From Acanthaster planci (Eukaryota; Echinodermata; Asteroidea; Valvatida; Acanthasteridae): 64,000 nucleotides of DNA. The position numbers and the translations under genes are program-made. The stretch is from the NCBI RefSeq assembly GCF_001949145.1, contig NW_019091492.1, positions 651,551 through 715,550 on the forward strand. The letters are read 5' to 3'. The notes below the pieces were generated by a model that had not been told where the DNA came from, did no database searches, and saw nothing but the letters and a program-made list of their open reading frames with translations. Of the stretch, positions 1-10,262 are shown in pieces. How positions within the stretch are numbered: the first letter of the stretch is position 1; each line of letters begins with the position of its first letter.

Positions 1-62
1 ATCTTATTCCAAATTTATGTTAGTGTATGTGATTTCAGATTTTATTTAAATGGGAGAGTTAA

Positions 63-501
63 CCTCTTTGTGCCGGGTCCATTTATCTGTGTTGATTCTG
101 TGGGCCGGGTAATTTTTCATTTTCTTCTGTTTTCAAATTCTTTAAAAATCTTAACTTCATTTACTTAGATGTTTACACCCACACAAATGACTGTCTGGTG
201 GGGCCAGATTAGCATGCAGCAGTATTGTATCGCTCATCACTAGAGCTCTGGATCGCTTTTGTCCCCGGTGGTAATCTGCTCGCACTGAATGCCACAAACA
301 GTGGTATAATCTTGCAAAACTATGACGGATTTCCTCCTCTATTGACAACTGAAAAAATGTTTGAAATTCCCAGCAGCTCGGTCTTTTATTCCCGAGTACG
401 GTCTTTTCTTATAAGGCCCAGCTCTGTTGTCCGCTGTCAGGCAGCTGGGCATTAGGTGTCAAGAAAACGAACCTGAAACAAGTTCCCCTGGCAGAAAGTG
501 G
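63..501. mobile_element. piggyBac-like MITE, copy 1
   Basis: A 439 bp non-coding element flanked on both sides by TTAA (59-62 and 502-505), the target duplication typical of piggyBac transposons. Its ends are imperfect inverted repeats: CCTCTTTGTGCCGGG at the left and, reverse-complemented, CCACTTTCTGCCAGGG at the right. The interior is alignable to the element at 57021-57588 (shared blocks TTTTCAAATTCTTTAAAAAT and GGGCCAGATTAGCATGCAGC), with about 130 bp less sequence. Reading frames across it resemble those of the other copy only because the DNA is related; I see no transposase. Confidence 0.75.
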
Positions 502-505
502 TTAA

Positions 506-1849
506 AATGAATAGTAGACCGAATCAAAACCATGTTTCAAAAACATTTTTGTGTAGAAATTTCAAAATTACTAAAAATGGTTATTCAAAAACATTTTTGT
601 GTATAGAAATTTCAAAATTACTAAAAATAGTTATTCAAAAACATTTTTGTGTATAGAAATTTCAAAATTACTAAAAATGGTTATTCAAGATAATATACAT
701 GCATTGATAAATTAAAATGCAATTTAAATTACACTCAATGATGTGCAGAATAGGCCCTTGGGTTCTTTGTTTTTGATGTAAACTTGACAGTTACAAGCTT
801 GGAAAAAGAAGATAATACCGTTATTGAATATCTCTTTAAGTGGAGATGCAACAGGCCAAGTGAGCCAAGTATTGCTATCCTTGGTTATAACTTTTTTCAG
901 ATTTTCTACAAAGGTTGCTTCCCTTATGTTTTTTCCGTGATCAACCTTTTTGCATTGGAGAAGGTTTTAAATGCAATCTGACTAAAAGCTGACAGACAGT
1001 GCATCTGGACTCAGCTCCAGTTGATATTGATGCAAACTAATACATTCACACTCAGTTGGTGAAATCAGTGAGGGTGAACACACTGCGTTTAACTTGACTG
1101 CTGTGTATGGCCTGCCATAGTAGCAAATATATACGCACTGGCATGGGAGCACTCCAGGGTGTGGGAAAATATTATGTTGCAGTAAGAAGTATTGTATAAA
1201 TTTTATTGGGAATCAGTTGATGAGCTGTACAATTAGCTATTTATCAAAAGTTGGCAGCCACGTCTTGCATTTCTAAAAATTCAAAATTTTCGGCCAAAAA
1301 TAATACTTTCCTTAAGTGGTTGAGCAAAGATACCAAGTTTAAATTTCCAATTTGTCACATTCTCTGTTTGCAGTCTGTTCTCATTACCATAATAGTTCAA
1401 AAAAGGAAAATGTATCAAGGACATGGTACCTGTATGAGTGGCTTGCAGTATGAATGTTTGTGGCCAAAAAAAGCCTTTTATTGGGATTTTCAAGATTTAC
1501 ATTGCTTTCCCTGATGCATTCTTCACATTGTACTTGTCATCACTGTTATATCCTCTGATTTTCATGTAATGAGATTCGCAGGCTTTGAAATGAAAAACAT
1601 TTCCAACAGCACTAATTCTTACTATGAATACAAATATGTTTTGACTGAACAAGCATGTATCTTTTGTATTACAAGGTTTGTCAAAATCTTGTTTGATAAT
1701 GAAGATATTTGTATAACATGCACATATCCACCAGTACTCAAGGCACTTATTCTTATCGTTGTTCACTGGGCTTGGAAACATTCCCACAAACCATTTCAGC
1801 TCCTTCAGACATACATACATGTACCTGCAGCTTGATGTAGCCATTTCAG
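506..1849. other. Non-coding, no gene seen
   Basis: Apart from the tandem units at 536-683, this stretch is AT-rich with frequent stops on both strands. A reading frame of 138 codons on the minus strand (1497-1913) has no recognisable domain and runs into the inverted repeat, so I treat it as chance. Confidence 0.5.
536..683. repeat. Three tandem 48-50 bp units
   Basis: Units at 536-583 (48 bp), 584-633 and 634-683 (50 bp each) all begin TTCAAAAACATTTTTGTG. They differ by a missing TA in the first unit and one A/G change. A truncated fourth unit begins at 684. Confidence 0.93.
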
Positions 1850-2409
1850 GTATACCAGGCAAGATATGGAACGAAGGGGTACCCCCCCTTACCTGTCCAA
1901 TCCCTAAACACACTCTAGACTATTGTTACTTGACGCATCCCCCTTAGAAGTCTGTAAAGAATTCCTGAGATTCCAATCAAACAATGACCAACACAAAGGT
2001 GGGGGGGGTCTCTCCGTCCCATATCTTGCTTCAAATGATTTCAGGTGTTACCAGCTTGATCAGCTGCTAAACCTTGTCCTTCCTGACAGGTGCCCATTCA
2101 AACCCTGTGTGGAGAGAAACAAAGCAGCGTTGAAGTGACTTGCCCAGAGACACATCACACCTTCCTTCCCTGTGATCAGGAATAAACCCAAACCACTAGG
2201 CCAACACTTTCCCACATTAACACACATGCAGCAAGGTATGAGACGGAGAGAACCCCCCCTGCTTTGTGTTGGTCATTGTCTCGCAGGAATCTGGGGAATT
2301 TCTTTGAGACATCTTGGGGGGATGTGTTAAGTAACAATAGTCTGGAATGTGTATAGGGATTGGACATGTTGGGGGGGTACCCCTTGGTCTCATTTCTTGC
2401 TGGGTATAC
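1850..2409. repeat. Long imperfect inverted repeat with SINE in the loop
   Basis: Arms at about 1850-2032 and 2231-2409 are reverse complements with scattered mismatches. Both contain GGGGTACCCCCC, TGTCCAATCCCTA, GACTATTGTTACTT and CAATGACCAACACAAAG in matching order. The loop (2033-2230) contains a degenerate tRNA-derived SINE. A fold-back element interrupted by a SINE, or two inverted copies around it, would explain this. Confidence 0.85.
2060..2222 (-). mobile_element. Degenerate tRNA-derived SINE (copy A)
   Basis: Read on the minus strand it starts with a tRNA-like head (TTGGCCTAGTGGTTTGGGTT) and continues into a body with GGGCAAGTCACTTCAACGC and CTCTCCACACAGGG, then TGAATGGGCACCTGTCAGG. 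The copy at 45715-45872 has the same order of blocks (GGCCTAGTGG, GCAAGTCATTT, TTTCTCCACCCC, TGAATGTGTACCTTTCAG). The B box is too decayed for a functional tRNA. Confidence 0.6.
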
Positions 2410-5400
2410 ATTAACATGTATTTGCCCCTCATCCCCCTTGTAGTGTTGTCAGAAATGTGTCACATGTTATGCAGAAATCTTAACCATGCCATCCCCCAAT
2501 CTTGCTGGAGCTGGCTGGCCAAACAGCATAAGGATTACTGCAGTAGATTAAATTTGATGGACCACTTTATCAATACAATGCAAATTGTAAACATTTCAGC
2601 CTAGGTCATTATAGAAGTGTGGACATCTCAAGAGAATATTCCTAGTACATGTAGGTAGGGGACAAATGGTAGCAGGTGGTGTTCACTATAATGATGAAAT
2701 CTGTGAAACAGAAAGCAGCGATGTCTTGTAATTGCTTTTCTCTGCAAAACAAGTAAACTGTATTTTATTGAAGAGAATATTGTAAGAAAATGTATGTGCC
2801 CAGTGCTCTGAAGTTAAGAATCATTCAGACATTAAGAACCATATCTGAAAACTCACTGTGTCACCTGAATCTTCATTTTTTTAAACTATTCTGAAAGCGT
2901 CAGATTTGTGATGGAGGCCCAGTGTGCAAATCAGAATGAAATAAGCACAGTTGCAATTGGAAACTAAACAGTAACCATGGTAACCACCCTTGTATCAAAG
3001 GAAGTACAACTAGATTTTCAGGGATCTGAAAGGAGATCTGTACTTGTGGAATCTTATTTTTATGAATTTAAAAACCCATCCTTTGCAGTACTAAAACTGG
3101 GCATTTTGGGGAAATGTTGCATAGCTTCAGGTCTCCCCTTCCAAATATTCTGAGATGTTCAAATCAGTGTTGTAGTCAAGTCAAAGACATCACAAGTCCG
3201 TTCATTGGTCGTTTTACAAGACCAGTCATAGGTAATAATGTAAAGGAGAGCTTTTGTTGCAGTTCATTTGAAGGGCTTTTGATATAGTTGAAAACTTGCT
3301 GACTTGCCATGGGTTTGTGATAGCGTTTCAAAGGATTTGACTGGTGTGAATGTCTAATCAGATGGAAGCATCCAAGTTGGAAATCTATTCCCTCACCTCA
3401 TAGACACACCTCCAAGCAAATCTACATTGCAAACTTCAGACGGCGGACAACGTAAGAGTGCTTTTATTGGACTTTTCCGAACATATTGTTGTACAGTCAC
3501 AGCTTGGACCTGTCCAGACGTCCAGACATCGACAAGGGTTAGATAAATCTGCCATGCAAAACTGTTAAAGAGAGAAGAGAAAGACTGCTGAGCAAGACTG
3601 GTAGAGGCAGTGAATTAAACAGTCCCATCAGTATCCAAAGGAAATTTGGAAACCTTTTTACTTCATGCAGTATGTCAAACTTATTTCTTAACTAATGAAG
3701 ATGTCCGAATTGTGTTACTTGCTGTCTTGTAACTTGTAATTGGTAGATTAAAAGTAAAATCTGTAAGCCATTGCTACAAGGTAAAATTGGAATGCAGAAA
3801 AGTAAGCAAAATACATAAGGGCCTTCCAGTTCTGTAAATCTGTTCAGCTTTGATTTATCAGTGCTTTAGTCTACTTTTATGGCAGGGTTGACACGTCATT
3901 GTATGACGTAAATCACTCTGTATGCCTGTGAGTTTCTTGTAACAAAATTACATTAATTGTACAATTGCAGAAATTGAGATATAGCTCGTGACAGTGACAC
4001 TGATTTCTGGTAAAATTGAGGCGTTACAGTGCTTTGTTTCCGTTTAATGACTTGTGGGAGGGAGGGGTTAGCTCATAATGAGTATGGTGCTGTAATCTCT
4101 GCTGCTGCATGGATAGTGTATTTCTGTCAGCTATTAAACAGATGGAAGGAACACCATTTTGGAGTGTTACTTGTTTTTGCAGTCCCAAATTTCCATATAT
4201 TGTGTTTGAACACGTCTCAGTTCTTTTGTTGAACCTGAAGGAGTCGGGGAAAAATCGGCTCCCCATTTTTTTCACATGCCAATTTTTCAGAGGTTTGTTC
4301 TGTTGTTTCTTGCAGTCGTTTTTACACCAAGTTGTAAAACTTGGCTATGACATCCTCCTGTAGTGTTCGTTTGGCCAAGACAGGTCAACCAAGAATGCAT
4401 TTTTGCTATGCACTCACAGACTGACTTGTGACCTCAGACTTCAACTGACCGAAACAACAAAACCATGCGTTGGATTAATTTGAAACATTTGTAATAACAC
4501 TCTCGGAAAGAGGGATGGAATCCTCACCCCTAACTCCTGGCTTTGACATGGTTGGAAAAACCATGTTTCGTTGAGGGTTAACAAACCACCCAACACTTTT
4601 TTAAAGAACAGTCATCAGTGTGCAACAGGCAATGAGCCAAGCTGACTCTGCCCTTCCCCCTCACCTCTGCCTAAGCTTTGCCCTTTCCAAAACAAAACAA
4701 AACAACCACCCCCAATAAACGGACAAAGAGTAATGCAGATGTCTACACATTATGCTTTTTTATTATCTATTTTCTTCATTGGCAAGGTTTCCATTGTTTG
4801 ATCACTGTAGAAAATAATACAAGCACCTAACACATGTTAAAAACTAAATAAATAAAGCTAAATAAATACAAATAATTTAGAATTGATAAATTTAATAAGT
4901 TAAAATCAATAGAAATTAAGCTCTGGAAATGAATACATGTAGTAAAATTTTTACTGCACCAAATGAAATTGCATGCCCGGATGCACATTCATTTCTAGTA
5001 CTTATTCAACACTGCACAAAATACAAATACTGTTTGAAGTAAAGTACCTTCTCTATTAAATAAACAATAAATAGATTGAATCTACATCGTATCAAGCAGT
5101 AAATAACCTGAAATAAACATCCCTTCCACCCAGCAGAGAGTGACCATTTCAAACTTGACTGTTGCTGGATAAGGAAGGTGTGGACTCTGCTACAAGCATT
5201 TTGGATGCTTTATGAGCCCGAACCTGCACTTGTGAATTAAGAAAAGCCCATCATTAAAAGCTTTGCCTTGGAACCATGCTAAAGACACACTGACATCACG
5301 CAACCACAATGTGCCTTTGTTTCTGTAGTACATCCCACTTGTGTCTCCAGAAGTGGGAAGAACTTTCATTATGCAGCCAGTGATCCCTCCCATGAAACAT

Positions 5401-7762
5401 CTTTACCTTTGACTTGAGATAAGCAGGGTTTCAACTTAATAGTCATAAGGAAATATCACTCCCTTTGGGTTTCAATCTTACAGTTGCAGATTTCATTGAA
5501 ACATGCTATGCAGAGAGACATCCATGCTTTTCCATTTCAAATAAACCACCTGACAACGGATAATCATTTGATTGCTATGCCATATATTGTCATTGACCAG
5601 AAAATTCAGCCACCCCACCTCGGTTTTCAGCAAGGTGATCCACATTTTCCCTGCTTAATTTGATCGTTTACATGTTATCACTTTCTGATGGCTGATGTAT
5701 GTCAAGGCAAGGGAAAATCAATGTCCATGTATGGAATTCTCCACATGACCTGCTCCATATACACATAAATGAACACAGCCAATGACATCAAAGCTTCTAA
5801 AATCTCTCGCTAGGTCAACCAATCTGACTACCCGTCGTCGTTCAGAAGTAAGGCAACATCTTGTGATATATGTAAAGAATGGTCAAATCGTCTTGCCTGG
5901 TATGGTGCCAAGTGGACAGCATTCATAGTCATGTTCTTTTACATTTTTATTTTTCCCCATGTATTTCTTTCTATGGTGTAAATGAATTTCCTTTTTGAAA
6001 AGGTCAGTTTTGAAATATCAGCTAGTTTCCTCCCAAATTTTGTAGTAATGTAAATTGATCCATTCAAAGGAAACTATGCTGACTTCATCAATGTGTTGCT
6101 AGCATTGGTATGCCTCGCCTGTTAGGATGTCACATATATTAGAATAATAATTATGTTAACAGCAGGCTTGTAATGTGGCCTTTCACGGTAGAAGCCTTGC
6201 TTAATATCAGCAGTGGGTGTAGATGGCTTATTAAACACTCTGCCAATCCTACCCTTTTGGGAGTCTGACATATAGTAATCAAGTCCACATACATGTAGAT
6301 AGCACAGAGTACAATAAGTGTTTGAAGACATATTGAATTGACCCCATGCCAGAGGTCACAGAAACCAATTTGTTCTCGGACTCATTGCGAGATACCAAAG
6401 ACCAAAGTGTTCTGACAAGTTCAAAACATGCCATGCCACATAAAATTCCCCTAAAAGACATCAACATTACCACTTTACAGGAGACCGGCTCCATAGACAT
6501 GTGAACACAAAGACAATTATATAACTCAACAATGCTAGTTCACTGATCACTACAAACTGAGTTTTTACAACACAATGTTTCAGTGGGCCACCTACTAGGC
6601 ATATTTGGCAGCATGCAATTCAGCTAAACATCTTGCTCTTTTTAGCGGTTATCCGTAACTTTTACAAGGAAGGAAATTTACAAGACAAAACCTTCTAAAG
6701 ATTTATATCTTAACAAACCTGTTTTATCACAAATTAATGTAATTCACTTTTGATTTCAACTGTAATTGGTCGACTGACTTTTAGCCTGTAACTGGTTATT
6801 TTAGCTCAGCCTGACAAGCTGTCAGAAAAATCTACTTTTGTTGCATGCTGCATGTTTTTGGTGTCAAAATGAGGAATTTTTTCCAATACTCAAATGATCC
6901 ATATCACATAAGCATTAAATAGATCAATTGCGCCCGCTAAGTCATGTGACCTACAGTGGGTATCAACCACATAGCAACGTGTGTTTTGAGCATTGTTTAA
7001 AAACAATACAGTCCAGTTACGGTATAGTACCCAGCACATCGGTAGTCTGAGTACAGTACCTACCGTCAAATTTATTTTTGGTAAATGATACTTATGAAAC
7101 AATATGCTTTTGGTTCATGCCATGTTTGTTGATAAATTAATCGGTCTATTCTTTGGAAATTTGTGCAGAAACAACATGGGGAAAGTTTTTTAGAGAATTT
7201 GACAAGGATAGATAAATAAAAATTCTGAGGTTTTTATTTTCTGGTCAAACTCCCTGAACTTTTTCTTCTTCAAGTGCAATGTCATACTTGAAAACCCAAA
7301 TTATATCATATAAGCATATAAATGATGAATGTTTATGAGTGCAATGGTACAAATAATTTCATGAGGTGACAGATGAATTCGTCCAATCCCCTTTGCTTTG
7401 CCCAGTGGAATGAAACATTTCATCCGTCTATAAATGAAATAATTCTTTCCACTGCACAAATGTAAAACACTAATTATTTGTTCTATACAATACCTGAATA
7501 AATCCTTGTCATCAGATTGTTTGACTTCTGGTTATTTCCTCTCTTGTTAGCACAAATGGTCCTCAAGTGTTGATATCCGCAGTGTCGTGTCTGAAGTGTC
7601 ACCCATTGGCAGTACCTGTGCAATGTTAAGACTGGTTTCTGTCCCTACATTTGTTCCCTCTGACTGGGAAGAGGGTACCGTGGAACAGAACGAATGAATA
7701 GTTTAATGATGTGATCAACAATCCACCAATCAGATGACGGAAATTTAAGCAGGTATTGTGTA
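2410..7762. other. Non-coding downstream DNA, no gene seen
   Basis: No exon-like coding block or splice-bounded frame stands out on either strand. The sequence is AT-rich, with A/T runs around 4850-4930 and short simple stretches such as AAAACAAAACAAAACAA near 4690. Confidence 0.45.
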
Positions 7763-7976
7763 ATTACTGCCATTTTATAGCCAGTCTTTGATTTGGCCAA
7801 ATACTAAAAAGCCTCAAACATAGGTGGAGGTGTGTGCAGAATCAATTCATAGCACCACAAGATTTGAGGATTACTGCCATTTTATAGCCAGTCTTTGATT
7901 TGGCCAAATACTAAAAAGCCTCAAACATAGGTGGAGGTGTGTGCAGAATCAATTCATAGCACCACAAGATTTGAGG
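7763..7976. repeat. Perfect 107 bp tandem duplication
   Basis: Units 7763-7869 and 7870-7976 are identical as far as I can see by eye, starting ATTACTGCCATTTTATAGCC and ending AGATTTGAGG. Sequence diverges immediately after the second unit. Such identity means either a recent duplication or an assembly artefact. Confidence 0.95.
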
Positions 7977-9728
7977 ATTATGTCAAAATGTTTACAGGAT
8001 GTGATTGGCCTGAAAATATGGATGGATAGCCGAGAGATATCTGAGTGACTCACAGTGCAGGCATAAGGTTTGTAACCATGAAACTCCATCAATAGAACAT
8101 AACACTGCCCTAGGGGACAGGCAAGTGCAACATATGTGACCCGCTCTGCAAAACTGGGTAATAAGTCGTGCAATGCCAAAACACATGGCCTGTTCTATTT
8201 GGAGAGGGCAAAATTTCTTCAAAATGTAATTTTTTGTGTTTTTTCCTTTAATAGCTTCTATGACATTTGTAGTTTCAGAATTGTGACTACAAACATGGAA
8301 ACTGATGACTAAAGATGGAAAATTGATCATTATGAACTTTTTCTTGAAAAGTGCTTTTAATGAATCCGAAAATGTGGACATACAAATGACCAAATATCTC
8401 CAGAATGCAGTGCACTACAGGGGTCATTCATGTATCAAATTGTAGCTTTTGATGTACTCAATCCAGCCATATCAAATACTCCCAACCTGAATCTGGCAAC
8501 TTATTACCCATTTTTCCAGAGCCAGTCACATATATCTTAATGCAATAGCAAACTGTGCAATGCATATGCCACAGTGTGCATACTCACAGATAGTCAACCA
8601 TATACATACCATAGCGTCAATCCAAATAATGAATATCTCATACTCTGTACTTTCTCAAATATTTTGTACCTATTAAATACAATATACCTCTTAGAAATCC
8701 TCTCCTATCAATAAATATTTTGTCCTACTATTTACACTACACTGATCTTCAGTAGAGTTACTTCAAATGTTTCTCTATTTTATACAATTCAGCAAAGCAC
8801 CATAGTACCTTAGACATCTACATCCGGTAGATTATCAGCAAAGTTTTTGTGTACTCATAAATATTTGGCAGTTTTTACTTCATTCATCATGCAAAAAGCC
8901 TTCAAGGATAATTAGGGAGGAACTTAATGCGATAGTTTTAGCAGTGACCTGAGCAAGCTCAGGGGGTCAAGTTGTTCAAGTCATACGGCACTACAGCAAG
9001 CAGGCAGTCCTAAGACTGCATACCACTTGATTCAGCAGCATGACACTCAGAATTCTATTTACTAGTCCAAAATTATGAAGATTGCACTTCACAAGTCCAT
9101 GCATCCTCTACGTGCATACAACAAATAGCCATGGAATATTATTAAAGCTCTAAACAGATTTAAGCACAGTCATGCCAGGGCTTGAAAAATGAGTAGCTGG
9201 CACTTCAAATGTAAGCTTCCATAAGCGTTGCACCTTTTCCTCCTATGATGTACTACCAGCTGGTATTTGTAACCTCATCTACTACACAAAATTGTACTTC
9301 ACCTGCAGGTATTTCTTCTCAGATGCAGACAGAAACAGATTCAATGGCTTATCCCCCCCCCAACAAAGGAAAATTGGTCGTGTCAAAAAGAGAGTTCTGG
9401 CCGTGGTTTGCCTCAGGCTCAGCATGTAAGTATTTGTGGTTGTTTTGGGAGCAGCCAAAGTGTCAGAGCTGACAGGATGTATCCACAGTTTGCTTTAAGC
9501 CTTTTTTAGAGAGGGAGTAACTTCTCTTAGCTTGGCACGGAACCTCTCAGCTTCTTTACTTTGAGAGTAAATGGCAAAGCTTCATGCTTACGGTGAGACA
9601 AGTGTTGCTTTTTGACAGTCACAAGTATAGTTGGCTAACTGTAATTCTTAAATGTGTTTAAAAGGCCAATTGTAAATTCAGACCAGCCATGGAGATTTTG
9701 TTGGCATAATTTGGTGACTGGTCAGGCA
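7977..9728. other. Non-coding, no gene seen
   Basis: No convincing coding potential. It may contain distal unc80 3' UTR if a downstream poly(A) site is used, but the sequence does not decide this. Confidence 0.4.
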
Positions 9729-10011
9729 TTTAATAAAAACGGAGGAGGGCATTGAAGCAAAGGTGATGAAACCTGATCATATGAGTGTGGCACACAATGT
9801 CTATCTGGGTGAAAATACCTGTCTATGAAGTACTTCATAAACAACAGCAAGATGAGACCCCCCCTCAAAAAAGTCATGTTTTCTCCTTTAAACAAAAACT
9901 GAAATATAGGGCCATGTGTAGGCTTTTTAACCCTCTGGATCCTGGGTCATTCTTAATAATTTAAGCACCTCCCAAATCTAGTCTGGTATCCCATGACGCC
10001 CAGTATTCCCC
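9729..10011 (-). other. unc80 3' UTR, proximal part
   Basis: Sequence directly after the TAG. The nearest poly(A)-type hexamer on the minus strand is ATTAAA at 9729-9734; canonical AATAAA copies occur only further down (near 7233 and 7073), so a longer 3' UTR is possible. No coding signal is visible. Confidence 0.45.
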
Positions 10012-10262
10012 CTACACGCAGGTGTCGTGCACCCCTGTGCTACCCCGCCTGTCTACAATGGTTGGGTCCACCGTCTTGGCCATGTCCAGTAACCGGACTG
10101 TCTCCTGCATGCCTTCCATGTCATCCTCCGTGTCGGTGGGTGCCATGATGGGGGCGGAGAAGCTGTGATGATCCCTGGGGGTGGTGGGCTGCTGGAGGAG
10201 ACGGCTCTGCTCATTGGTGCCATCATCGATGTCATCGTCTGATTTCTCAATGAGAGGATCAA
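10012..10262 (-). CDS. unc80: unc80 last coding exon and stop (residues 1398-1480)
   Basis: 251 nt, two leading bases after TTCTTACAG, ending with TAG at 10012-10014. It encodes DPLIEKSDDDIDDGTNEQ, SRLLQQPTTPRDHH, ETVRLLDMAKTVDPTIVD and ends HDTCV. Vertebrate UNC80 also has an acidic DPDDF...LLQH stretch near the end and finishes ESHV. Both ends fit a class I PDZ ligand (Ser/Thr-X-Val). A GGTAGCAC triplet just before the end is in frame and not a splice donor as far as I can tell. Confidence 0.9.

Noticed and set aside
1497-1913. 138-codon minus-strand frame
   Set aside because: No recognisable domain, no splice or start context, AT-driven composition, and it overlaps an inverted repeat.
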